This document shows, piece after piece, positions 10,572 through 20,323 of a stretch of 64,000 nucleotides of DNA; position 1 is the stretch's first letter; each line of letters opens with the position of its first letter. The stretch spans positions 248,001 through 312,000 of the forward strand of contig CM055744.1 of the NCBI GenBank assembly GCA_029465975.1, written 5' to 3'. The notes under the pieces are model-generated. The model was not told the DNA's origin. It did no database searches and saw only the letters and a program-made list of their open reading frames with translations. Origin of the DNA: Dallia pectoralis (taxonomy: Eukaryota; Chordata; Actinopteri; Esociformes; Umbridae). A program made the translations under genes and the position numbers.

Positions 10572-11039
10572 TGTGGTAGAATTTCAGGTTGTTTACATTT
10601 TATATTTCTTAATCTCTTTTATATTATTATTATGTTTACCTCATTAGTATTCTGTAGCATTGATTGTTTACAATTTGGTTACATTTTATCTTTTCTGTTT
10701 AAACTTTACATTTATTAGTATGAGGTATTTAGTCCGTGTGTTAGTAGTAACTGTACTTTAGTCATCCGACCATTAGGGGTGGTAATGAGTAGTTCGTGCT
10801 TGTAAACAGGAAGTATTCTATCTGAGCTGGGAGGTGCTTCTGAAACGAGCTAGGAGGAGCTTCCTAGAGGTTTTAAAAGAAGAGGCATTCCGCTCAAACG
10901 GTCTCTTTCTGTATCAACTCGCGCGAGGATAGAACTTAGAACAGGGCAAAGAGTTTATTGTTGTGTTAAATTCTTTTAATAAACCATCTGAAAAGGTAAT
11001 CCGTTCGACTCGTGTATTTCACTCATTTTCTCTACCATA
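10572..11039 (+). repeat. 3' LTR of ERV1
   Basis: Near-identical to 1465-1933. Polyadenylation signal AATAAA at 10978-10983. Followed by gtat, one base different from the gaat preceding the 5' LTR. Confidence 0.85.
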
Positions 11040-11330
11040 GTATTATTAAGATTCTGTGTGTCAGGGTGTGCTATATAAGCTAGGTAGCATTCAATGTCTA
11101 GCTTAGGGAAATTACCTTGTCACTGCATTGCCTGCTGTCTTTGCGTGTGCATATGGTTTTCTCTCATTTATCAAACAAACTATACAGAGTGTTATACTTG
11201 GCTTCCGGGTTCAGTATTTCAAAGGCAGATGTTATTTCAGGGTTTAACATTTAATACGTGTGGTGTCAGGAAATTAGATTTCCTTAGTCTTAGTTGTCTG
11301 AAGACGCATATACAAATTTCCACCACATTT

Positions 11331-11348
11331 TGGGGCTTCGTCCGAGAT
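11331..11348 (+). promoter_or_regulatory. Primer-binding site of ERV2
   Basis: TGGGGCTTCGTCCGAGAT lies just after a CACCACA LTR end. It resembles the proline-tRNA primer site of gammaretroviruses with a few changes. Confidence 0.6.
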
Positions 11349-11971
11349 TCTTATATAAGTAATCCGTATTTTGTTTTTTCCAAAGCAGGCCACATATCCT
11401 AAACAGCGACATATATATTTCAAATTTTTTTGCCAGGACTCTTTGGAGAAGGATTCTGAACAGAATTTTGAGACTCAAGGACCTAATAATACTGAATTCC
11501 GACGGTGAGTCAATAACCATTTCTATAAAGTTTTGATAAATTAAAAGGGCTAGATCCGTTAATTCAGATCTGTTCTAAAGATCACAGCAGTTACTGGGTA
11601 AATCTGATCTGTTCTATAGATCACAAATAGCCACTGGGTGGTAGTAATTAGCATAATATAGGGCTTGTTAATTACAGATCTGCTAGACTGGTCATTACTG
11701 ATTTGATATACAGATCACGAAATCTACTGGGTGGATTTCTCAAAGGTCTCAGAGACCGGTCTCACTAAGAAACTGACGAGTTTATCAAACAGCGCTGGGC
11801 TTGGTTTGATTGAGACAAAAAAAAAACTATTTGATAGGTACCACACGGGTGGTCGTAATTGATTTAAGCTGCGCTTTTTAATTACAGATTCTGTTTGATG
11901 GGTCATTTTTTAACTTACATTTATTTTTAAGGTTTTAGAATAAACATGGGAAACATGAACATCTCTTAAAC
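11349..11971 (+). other. ERV2 leader
   Basis: Non-coding leader with a splice-donor-like CGGTGAGT at 11509-11516 and two or three copies of a ~65 bp block containing ACAGATCTG/CAGATCTGTTCTA and ATCACA-ACTGGGT at about 11560-11730. Related to 6690-7330 in ERV1. Confidence 0.5.
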
Positions 11972-13200
11972 ATGGGAAAGTTTTATAGCAGACCTGACGC
12001 AGTTCCTCGACCAAACAAGGGACCAGCAAAAATAATGTTCCACAAATATGGTGATTGGACTTGCATTCAATTGAACTTATGGACGTTATTGGGTTTCCCA
12101 GATAATGGGAGTTTCAGTCCTCGGCAAATAGGCGAGTTGGAGAACAAACTTCAGGATTATGAGCAAGGTAAATTTAAAAGAATGCAATCAGGTAAACGTA
12201 GAGTGGATTGGAAGGCGTTTAGTTTATGGAAAGAAGAGACATCGATTAGGGAGAGACATAAAAATAAAACGACTACTAATCAGTGTGTCTTAGCATCTGT
12301 CACCAGGGTTGACGACGATTTGGACGCCTTTTCCGGCCGTCCCCCGCCCTACCACCTCACGCAATCTGCTGACGCCACGGGTGCTGCCCTGGAGGAAGAC
12401 ATCCCGAGACCGGGATGTCTTCTCCGGTTTCGAGCGGAACAAGAAGTTCGAGACGGAAGACACTGCTGGAGGGTTTACCGGCCGAACAGCTTCCGATGGT
12501 GGAGGTCGCTAACCCTATGGCTGGAGGTGAATACGACAATCAAGCTACAATCCTTGTGTACCGCCCATGGTCACCGGCTGATCTGAGAGACTTGGCCGCT
12601 TCCCTACCGGACCCAGAGAAAGACTGTGGTGAAGAATTCACCAGAGTTTTCCGCCAAATAATTGAATACAAACCGAACATGGCAGAGATTGAAATGGTAA
12701 TGATGAAAGCTCTGCTGTTACGGTGGGGCCGTGTTAAAGGTGACTGGCCAGCTGATATGCCTCCCAGAACCTACGACAGCAGGGGTGATTCAGTTTATCA
12801 AGAGGCAGTCACGAAATTGTGTGAACGAGTTATTGCACATTTTCCAAGAAAGATGCTTTGGGAAAAGATTTCAGACTGTAAACAAAAGAAAGATGAAAGT
12901 GTTGCAGACTTCAGAAATCGTGAACAACAGTGTAAGATGAGACTCGTCACGGGCCTTCTCCCAGAGCTTGAACGTCATGTCCGGACACACTGTGTCTTAC
13001 TGGACGATGGAAGAATGGCCACTGTCTGACCACACATAAAACACGCCAAAAGAGTCCACCAGAACCAGGAAGACAGGAAGAAGGAAGAAAAGGTTAAGCG
13101 AGATACAAAGTTACAGATGGCCCAGTTGAACTACATTGGGAGCGGTGAAAAGAGGGGACGTGGAGTGAGACGCGGCATGGGCCGAGGCCAGTCTCGGTGA
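11972..13200 (+). pseudogene. ERV2 gag (matrix and capsid)
   Basis: The frame starts MGKF; a glycine at position 2 is what myristoylated matrix proteins have. It runs to about 12400, where the coding sequence moves to a second frame (12415-13029). That frame carries the capsid: a DLRDLAASLPDP segment, then a DESVADFRNREQQ segment typical of gammaretroviral p30. A TGA at 13027-13029 and another at 13198-13200 interrupt the lysine/arginine-rich region before the zinc knuckle. Gag builds the virion shell; here it is frameshifted and stopped, hence inactive. Confidence 0.75.
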
Positions 13201-13236
13201 CGAGGTAACTCCAACCGGCCCCCTAACAGCAATTCT

Positions 13237-13278
13237 TGCTTACGTTGTGGTTCAATGGACCATTGGGTACGGGCTTGC
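13237..13278 (+). pseudogene. ERV2 nucleocapsid zinc knuckle
   Basis: CLRCGSMDHWVRAC is a C-x2-C-x4-H-x4-C knuckle, one copy as in gammaretroviruses. It lies in the frame running to 13497, after the TGA at 13198. Confidence 0.8.
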
Positions 13279-13496
13279 CCCGATACGGACTTGAGAAATA
13301 ATTTGAATGAACAAAGTGACAATTCACGCGGTGAAGTCAATAATCGCAATGGATTTTCGGTGAACAATCCCAGAGGCACTCGCGTTGATGCGGTTGCGCG
13401 AGATGGAGACGCCAGGATGAAGCAACCAATCCAGAGATTTTATCGACAAAACTGGGTGAGATCAATCCATTACACGATCCGTCACAGGCCGATATA

Positions 13497-13895
13497 ATGC
13501 AACAGCTTAACCTACAGGCTTTTAGGGCAGATGATGATTACCATATACAACCTGAAATGTTTTTGATTGTTAATGGCAAACGAGTGAAATTTCTGGTAGA
13601 TTCGGGGGCAGGGTATTCAGTTCTAAGAGCTCAGGACTGGAACCCCTCACCGAAACTTAGCGGTAGAACCTTGCCGACTATAGGAGCTGGTGGTGTCTGT
13701 ACTACAGAGCGATTTACCACCCCTCTCTCGGTTGTAGACGAAGCGGGTCAGCATCACCCAAAACATTCATTTTTATTGTCTCAATGTTGCCCTGTTAACC
13801 TGTTGGCTAGAGATTTAATGACACAGTTAGGCATTACGTTAGAGTGTTCAGATAAAGGCATAAGGATCATTCGCAGTACTGTACAAGCGGTTTAG
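13497..13895 (+). pseudogene. ERV2 retropepsin-type protease
   Basis: A 132-codon frame with the aspartic protease active site FLVDSGAGYSVL near residues 32-43 and the LLARDLMTQLG helix near residues 101-111, matching the retropepsin fold layout. The protease cleaves Gag-Pol. The zinc-knuckle frame upstream is in another phase, so a shift lies near 13450-13490. The frame stops at 13893-13895, 25 bp before the tail of the inserted L2, and no RT follows. Confidence 0.8.
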
Positions 13896-14171
13896 CATAG
13901 TGTACAACCCCTGAACTACTATTATTACATTTACATTTTGCGCATTTAGCAGACGCTCTTATCCAGAGCGACTTACAATAAGTGCAGGCATTTCACATAT
14001 AGCTAAAACACACATCAAAAAGGCAATACGTACATTGTTCCTGGGTGGGTGCAGGGGAAGTGCTGGAGATAGAAGGGGTGCTAGGAGAGGAGGAGTGCGT
14101 GATAATCGTAGAGGAATGATTCCGTAGTGAAGTTTCGAACAGGCGAGAGTTGTGGAGCTCCATTCATGGAG

Positions 14172-16289
14172 CTACTGGAGGTACAGTTTGAAGAGGAATG
14201 TTTTTAGACGTTTTTTGAAGATTGGTAGAGAGTCCGATGACCTGATCTCCAGAGTGGAGTTGTTCCACCATTGCAGGGCAAGCACGGAGAACAATTTAGA
14301 CTGAGCAGATCGGGAGTTGCCCTCCCGTAGGAATGGTACTACCAAGAGGCCTGAGGTGGCAGAACGAAGTGCTCGCGTGGGTGTGTACGGCTTGATTAGT
14401 GACTGGATGTAGGAGGTGGCTGTTCCTCTTACTGCCCCATAGGCTAGCACCATGGTTTTGTAGTGGATACGTGCTTCGACCGGGAGCCAGTGTAGTGTGC
14501 GGAACAGCTGAGTGACGTGGGAGAACTTTGGTAGATTGAAGATCAGGCGGGCTGCTGCATTTTGAATGAGTTGCAGGGGTTTGATGGCACACACTGGGAG
14601 ACCAGCCAGAAGGGAGTTGCAGTAGTCAAGACGGGAGATGATAAGTGCCTGGATCAGTACTTGTGTGGCTTACAGCGTAAGATACGGCCTTACTTTCCGA
14701 ATGTTGTAGAGCATGTACCTGCAAGACCGGGACACCGCCTTGATGTGTGCAGAAAATGAGAGGAAGTTGTCAAGGGTCACGCCAAGGTTTTTCCCACATT
14801 GGGTAGCGGGGACTGTGACGTTGTGCGGGCAGGCTCTTCCTTTGAAGAAGAGCAGTTCAGTTTTACCTAGGTTGAGTTTCAGATGGGGTGCAGACATCCA
14901 GGCCGAGATGTCAGTCAGACATGCAGAGATACGAGATGCTACCTGGGTGTCAGACTGTGGGAATGAGAAAAATGGTTGGGTATCATCTGCATAGCAGTGA
15001 TAGGAGAGGCCATGAGAGGATATGACAGAGCCAAGAGACCGGGTGTATAAGGAGAAAAGGAGAGGGCCTAGGACCGATTCTTGGGGGACCCCAGTGACAA
15101 GGGGCTGCATGTTCGACGGCGAGCCTCGCCACACAACCTGGTAAAAACGGTCCGACAAGTAGGAGGAAAACCAGGAATGCACCGCTCCTGAGATCCCCAG
15201 GTCAGAGAGGGTGGATAGCAGGATCTGATGCTTTACTGTGTCGAAGGCAGCAGATAGGTCTAGTAGAATGAGGACAGAGGAGAGAGAGTTGGCTTGGGCC
15301 TTGCGTAGGGCTTCAGTTACACAGAGCAGCGCTGTTTCAGTTGAGTGGCCCGTCTTGAATCCTGACTGCTTAGGGTCCAGGAGATTGTTCTGCGAGAGGT
15401 AGGAGGACAGTTGGTCAGCTACGACGCGTTCAAGCGTTTTGGAAAGGAAGGACAAGAGGGAAACAGGTCTGTAGTTGTTGACATCCGACGGGTCGAGAGA
15501 CGGTTTCTTGAGGAGCGGGGTCACTCTGGCCATCTTGAAGTCGGAAGGGACACATCCTGAGGTTAGAGAAGTGTTTATTAGAGATGTGAGATATGGAAGA
15601 AGGTCCGTGGAGATGGACTGGAGGAGTGGGGAAGGGATAGGGTCAAGCGGGCATGTTGTCGGACGGCTGGATTGGACCAGTTGCAGGGTGTCTTCCGGAC
15701 CGAGCGTGGAGAAGGAACTCAGACCAGGGACAGAGTCAGTGTGAGGGGAAATAGCGATTTCTGGCGGATGGGTGAATGATGCTCGAATGTTGTCCACTTT
15801 CTGTTGAAAGTGGGTAAGAAAGTTGTCAGCTGAAAGGGACGATGAAGGAGGAGGTGGAGGAAGGGTGAGGAGTGTGGAGAAGGTGGAGAAGAGCTTTTTT
15901 GGGTTGGAAGCGGAGTCCTGGAATTTCCGATGATAGAAAGCAGCTTTAGCGGTGGTCAGATTAGAGTTGAAGGCGGCGAGGAGGGACTGGAGGGACGCCA
16001 AGTCGCTTTGAATTTTGGTGGATCTCCATTTCCGCTCGGCTGCACGAAGTTCTCTCCTGTGGCTACTACGTAGGGTTTCATTTAGCCACGGCACAGGAGG
16101 TGCGGCTCGTGCTGGCCGGGAGGAAAGGGGGCAGAGCGAGTCATAGGATGTAGATAGCGATGCTAGAAGGGTGGAAGAGGCAGATTCCATAGACAGGAGG
16201 GAGAAGGATTCGGGAGACGGGAGGGATGAAAGAACAGATGCGGCAAGATCAGATGGGGAGAGGGATCGAGTGTTCATGCGACCCACCAC
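14172..16289 (-). pseudogene. L2 ORF2: reverse transcriptase and C-terminal region
   Basis: The 539-codon frame (16289-14670) covers the linker and RT. Visible motifs are NNYRPVSLLSFLSKTLERVV, KQSGFKTGHSTETALL, LLDLSAAFDTVKH (motif A), GVPQESVLGPLLFSLY (motif B) and YHCYADDTQPF (motif C, with the DD catalytic pair). The C-terminal region continues in another frame at 14594-14172 with QNAAARLIFNLPK and LHWLPVEARIHYK, typical of L2/CR1. The RT copies its own RNA at a nicked target site. One frameshift near 14600-14670 breaks the ORF, and in the GVPQES motif B the usual glycine is replaced by glutamate. Confidence 0.85.
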
Positions 16290-16895
16290 CAGACTGGGAG
16301 TTGATGATGCACGGGAAGAGAGGGAGAGGGAAAATGAGACTAGGAAGTGGTCCGATAGCGGTAGGGGTGGGTGAGGCTGAGGCCAAACGACGAGAGGAGA
16401 GGTAGGACGGATGAGCCTTAGAAGGTGTTGAATGTGGTCGTTGGCAGGTTGAAGTCACCTAGCAGGACAAGCGGTGTGTTATCATCGGGTTATGCTAATC
16501 AGGGTGTCGAGCTCTTCAAGAAAGACCCCGGGGGCTCCAGGTGGACGGTAGAGGACAATTATATTAATATTGAACGGAAACGTCACGCGGACAGCATGAA
16601 ATTCGAACGAGGAAGGGGAAAGGTGAGGGAGGGGGAAGGGAGAGAATCTCCATTTAGCAGAAATGAGAAGCCCTGTTCCGCCTCCACGACGACCGGAAGT
16701 TCTAGGACTGTGGGAAAACACATGGCTGGATTACGAAAGGGCAGCCAAGGAAGCAGTGGTTTCAGGAGTATACCACGTCTCAGTCAGGGCCAGAAAGTCA
16801 AGGTCTTGGAGGACAGCGTAAGCCGAGATGAATTCGGTCTTGTTGACAGGCGATCGACAGTTCACTACCCGAAATCGACCAGACACTACCCGAAA
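16290..16895 (-). pseudogene. L2 endonuclease remnant
   Basis: Across frames one reads the APE-like endonuclease: a DFLALTETWYTPE segment near 16765-16805, GGGTGLLISAKW near 16640-16690, and VLYRPPGAPGVFLEELD near 16510-16565. The N-terminal strands and the later SDH motif region are missing or shifted. Confidence 0.7.
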
Positions 16896-16899
16896 TTAG

Positions 16900-17490
16900 G
16901 TACTGTGCAAAGGAGGTGCATGCTCGGAGTGGACTTAAGAACACACTGTGCCTACAGGCCTCAGAGTGGGGGTGCAGTGGAGAGAGAGAATGGGACACTT
17001 TAGATGAAGTTGTCAAAGTTGTGTGAGGAAACAGGTTTGAACTGGGTGCGGGCTCTTCCTCTGGTTCTTACATCGATAAGAGGCAAGCCCAGGAAGAAAA
17101 CAGGCTTGTCTCCCACGAGGTCATCACAGGAAGACCAATGAGCACAGGCCTAGGAGCCCCTACACACTCAAACCTCATGACGGAACATGTAAATGACACT
17201 ATGCTAACATACTGTACCAATCTGTCAAATGTCCTGACGGAAATCCACCGGAGTGTGAAAGCAGCGTTACCAGTGCCCATTGAAGGTCCTCTTCACGACA
17301 TCCAGCCTGGAGACTGGGTAGTGATCAAGGACTGCTAAAGAAAGCACTGGAGCAAACCTCAGTGGTTGGGACCGTTCCAAGTGCAACTGGTCACACACTC
17401 TGCAGTGAAGGTAGCTGAGCGAGGTACTTGGGTCCACGCAACACATTGCAAAAAGGCTCCACCTCTGGAGAATACAGGCAAGGAATAAGT
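16900..17490 (+). pseudogene. ERV2 integrase C-terminal part
   Basis: Resumes ERV2 after the L2. YRPQSGGAVERENGTL holds the third catalytic glutamate, followed by the conserved LPLVLTSIRG and SPHEVITGRPM segments and the C-terminal SH3-like region with GDWVVIKD and GPFQVQLVT. The TAA at 17336-17338 and frame changes near 17004 break it. The order fits a gammaretroviral pol end directly before env. Confidence 0.8.
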
Positions 17491-17584
17491 ATCCTCATTT
17501 CTGTTTGAACGGGTCACGTGCGAGCAACCTCTGACCCCTAACACAGTCAGCAGTAATCAGAGAAACCAACACAGCCTGCATTCC

Positions 17585-17893
17585 ATGGAACCAGCGAGAC
17601 GACCATGGAACCCCTACAGGAGGATTGGGGGAATGAGATGCAACATCGCATTACATCTTGCTTTTAGTCTCATTGTTGTAATTGTACTGTGGTTCTCTGA
17701 CCTACGACATGACAAACCAAATGTAAACTTGAATAAGACCGGTATTGAGAAAGGCGTTAAAGCCCGATCTCAGGGGCTGTTACAAAAACAGATAACATGC
17801 AATGTAAACAACTGCCAACCCAATGATGAATGGTTCATTGTGACTGACCCTAAAATTACACGTGGACCTGGACTGATGTTTCTTCCCTTATAA
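17585..17893 (+). pseudogene. ERV2 env N-terminus
   Basis: A 102-codon frame starting just after integrase. A basic N-terminal segment is followed by a hydrophobic core (IALHLAFSLIVVIVLWF, residues about 20-38) acting as signal or anchor, then CNVNNCQPNDEWFIV, reminiscent of a surface subunit. It stops about 37 bp before the tail of the RTE LINE. The rest of env is absent or lost behind the insertion. Confidence 0.6.
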
Positions 17894-17929
17894 ACGGTAC
17901 TGAATGTGTTTGCAATGATGACTCAATGA

Positions 17930-20323
17930 TCTCTCATCTCATCTCATCTTCAACCGCTTATCCGGGGTCGGGTCGCGGGGGTAGCAGCTCTAGCAGGGGA
18001 CCCCAAACTTCCCTTTCCCGGGCAACATTAGCCAGCTCTGACTGGGGAATCCCGAGGCGTTCCCAGGCCAGTGTGGAGATATAATCTCTCCACCTAGTCC
18101 TGGGTCTTCCCCGAGGTCTCCTCCCAGCTGGACGTGCCTGGAACACCTCTCTAGGGAGGCGCCAGGTGGCATTCGTACAAGATGCCCGAACCACCTCAAC
18201 TGGCTCCTTTCTATGCAAAGGAGCAGCGGCTCTACTCCGAGTTCCTCTCGGATGACTGAGCTTCTCACCCTATCCCTAAGGGAGAGGCCAGCCACATTTC
18301 TGAGAAAACCCATTTCGGCCGCTTGTACCCGCGATCTCGTTCTTTCGGTCATGACCCAGCTTTCATGACCATAGGTGAGGGTAGGAACAAAGATTGACCG
18401 GTAGATCGAGAGCTTTGCCTTTCGGCTCAGCTCTCTTTTCGTCACAACGGTGCGGTGAAGCGAATGCAACACCGCCCCCGCTGCTCCGATCCTCCGACCA
18501 ATCTCCCGCTCCATTGTTCCCTCACTCGCGAACAAGACCCCGAGGTACTTGAACTCCTTCACTTGGAGTAAGGACTCATTCCCTACCCGGAGTAGGCACT
18601 CCACCGGTTTCCTGCTGAGAGTCATGGCCTCAGATTTAGAGGTGCTAACCCTCATCCCAGCCGCTTCACACTCGGCTGCGAACCGATCCAGTGAGTGCTG
18701 AAGGTCACCGACCGATGAGGCCATCAGGACCACATCATCCGCAAAAAGCAGTGATGTGACCATCAGCCCACCGAACGGGAACCCCTCCCCCCCATGACTA
18801 TGCCTTGATATCCTGTCCATGAATATTACAAACAGGATTGGTGACAAAGCGCAGCCCTGGCGGAGGCCAACCCCCACCTGGAACGAATCCGACTTACTGC
18901 CGAGGACACGGACACAGCTCATGCTTTGAGCGTACAGAGATTGGATGGCCCTGAGAAGAGACCCACTCACCCCATACTCCCGCAGCACCTCCCACAAAAG
19001 ATCCCGGGGTACCAGGTCATACGCCTTCTCCAGATCCACAAAACACATGTAGACTGGATGGGCATACTCCCAGGCCCCCTCCAGGATCCTTGCGAGAGTA
19101 AAGAGCTGGTCCGTGGTTCCCCGGCCAGGACGAAAACCGCATTGTTCCTCTTCAATCTGAGGTTCGACTATTGGCCGAACCCTCCTTTCCAGCACTTTGG
19201 AGTACACTTTACCAGGGAGGCTGAGGAGTGTGATACCTCTGTAATTGGCACACACTCTCTGGTCCCCCTTTTTAAAGAGGGGAACCAACACCCCGGTCTG
19301 CCACTCCTCTGGCACTGTCCCAGACTTCCATGCAATGTTGAAGAGGCGTGTCAACCAAGACAGCCCTTCCCCACCCAAAGCTTTTAGCATTTCTGGACGA
19401 ATCTCATCAGTCCTTGGGGCTTTGCCACTGTGGAGTTGTTTGACTACCTCAGCGACTTCCCCCAGGGAAACTGACGATGACCCTTCATCAGCCTCCAGCT
19501 CTGCCTCTGTACTAGAGGGCGTGTAGGTCGGATTCAGGAGCTCCTCAAAATGCTCTTTCCAGCGCCCGATCACATCATCAGTTGAGGTCAACAGTGTCCC
19601 ATCCTTACTGTACACAGCTTGGATGGTTCCCCGTTTTCCCCTTCTGAGGTGCCGAACGGTTTTCCAGAAGCATTTTGGTGCCGACCGAAAGTCCTTCTCC
19701 ATAGCTTCTCCAAACTTCTCCCACACCCGCTGCTTTGCCTCTGACACGGCAGCGGCTGCAGCCCTTCGGGCCTGTCGGTACCCTGCAACTGCCTCCGGAG
19801 TCCCCAGGGCTAGCATATCCCTGAAGGCCTCCTTCTTCAGTCGGACTGCTTCCCTGACCACCGTGGTCCACCACGGTTTTCTAGGGTTACCACCACTTGA
19901 GGCATCTAGGACCTTGAGACCACAGCTCACCGCCGCAGCTTCAGCAATAGAAGCTTTGAACATTGCCCACTCAGGTTCAATGCCCCCAACCTCCACAGGG
20001 ATGCCTGAAAAGCTCCGCCGGAGGTGTGAGTTGAAGATCTTTCGGACAGGGGCCTCCTCCAGACGTTCCCAGTTCACCCGCACTACCCGTTTGGGCTTAC
20101 CTGGTCTGTCCAAAGTCTTTCCCCACCCTCTGATCCAACTCACTACCAGATGGTGATCAGTTGACAGCTCTGCCCCTCTCTTCACCCGAGTGTCCAAAAC
20201 ATGCGGCCTTAGATCAGCCGATACGATCACAAAATCGACCATTGACCTTCGGCCTAGGGTGCTCTGGTACCATGTACACTTATGCGCCTCCTTATGTTCG
20301 AACATGGTGTTTGTTATAGACAA
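17930..20323 (-). mobile_element. RTE-like LINE, 5'-truncated, with long open frame
   Basis: Minus-strand LINE with a short (ATGAG)n-type tail at 17930-17950 (seen as CTCAT on the plus strand) and a 3' GC-rich region widely seen in fish. It starts within the C-terminal end of the endonuclease, so it is 5'-truncated near 20323. GC content is clearly higher than in the flanks. It is inserted into ERV2 just after the env start. Confidence 0.8.
17990..20323 (-). CDS. RTE-like LINE endonuclease C-terminus plus reverse transcriptase
   Basis: A 777-codon uninterrupted frame. It begins in the endonuclease C-terminus (SMVDFVIVSADLRP, then STDHHLVV with the catalytic histidine), runs through a linker, then RT: YRGITLLSLPGKVYSKVLERR, EEEQCGFRPGRGTTDQLFTL, CFVDLEKAYDLVPRDLLW (motif A), GLRQGCALSPILFVIFMD (motif B), LLFADDVVLMA (motif C). 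The C-terminal domain has LRWFGHLVRMP. Lack of stops means it is recent, though the missing 5' part prevents autonomous movement. Clade: RTE or a close relative, from general pattern only. Confidence 0.8.
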   Translation of the reverse strand: MSITNTMFEHKEAHKCTWYQSTLGRRSMVDFVIVSADLRPHVLDTRVKRGAELSTDHHLVVSWIRGWGKTLDRPGKPKRVVRVNWERLEEAPVRKIFNSHLRRSFSGIPVEVGGIEPEWAMFKASIAEAAAVSCGLKVLDASSGGNPRKPWWTTVVREAVRLKKEAFRDMLALGTPEAVAGYRQARRAAAAAVSEAKQRVWEKFGEAMEKDFRSAPKCFWKTVRHLRRGKRGTIQAVYSKDGTLLTSTDDVIGRWKEHFEELLNPTYTPSSTEAELEADEGSSSVSLGEVAEVVKQLHSGKAPRTDEIRPEMLKALGGEGLSWLTRLFNIAWKSGTVPEEWQTGVLVPLFKKGDQRVCANYRGITLLSLPGKVYSKVLERRVRPIVEPQIEEEQCGFRPGRGTTDQLFTLARILEGAWEYAHPVYMCFVDLEKAYDLVPRDLLWEVLREYGVSGSLLRAIQSLYAQSMSCVRVLGSKSDSFQVGVGLRQGCALSPILFVIFMDRISRHSHGGEGFPFGGLMVTSLLFADDVVLMASSVGDLQHSLDRFAAECEAAGMRVSTSKSEAMTLSRKPVECLLRVGNESLLQVKEFKYLGVLFASEGTMEREIGRRIGAAGAVLHSLHRTVVTKRELSRKAKLSIYRSIFVPTLTYGHESWVMTERTRSRVQAAEMGFLRNVAGLSLRDRVRSSVIREELGVEPLLLCIERSQLRWFGHLVRMPPGASLERCSRHVQLGGDLGEDPGLGGEIISPHWPGNASGFPSQSWLMLPGKGKFGVPC

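Larger units (their letters stand above)
1465..11039 (+). mobile_element. Endogenous retrovirus ERV1, LTR to LTR, mosaic interior
   Basis: Two direct ~468 bp LTRs (1465-1933 and 10572-11039) bound about 8.6 kb of interior, and a polypurine tract lies directly before the downstream LTR. The interior is not in normal gag-pol-env order. It runs: leader with minisatellites, a gag-like frame cut by a hAT element, an integrase remnant, a second leader-like block with a short gag start, then env in at least three pieces. No RT or RNase H domain was found inside. All frames carry stops or shifts, so it is defective. The LTRs differ at only a few positions, so the outer structure is young relative to the damage inside. 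Confidence 0.75.
13921..16895 (-). mobile_element. L2-clade LINE, 5'-truncated, inserted in ERV2
   Basis: Minus-strand LINE. Its 3' end at 13921-13990 carries the well-known fish L2/HE1-type tail (GCAGACGCTCTTATCC and GCGACTTAC on the plus strand). The body encodes part of an APE-type endonuclease and a full RT. The 5' end is lost within the endonuclease near 16895, where ERV2 integrase resumes. Frameshifts occur between 14594 and 14670 and in the endonuclease part, so it is dead. The element sits between protease and integrase of ERV2. Confidence 0.85.

Noticed and set aside
19623..20156. 177-codon plus-strand frame
   Set aside because: Antisense shadow of the RTE-like LINE ORF.
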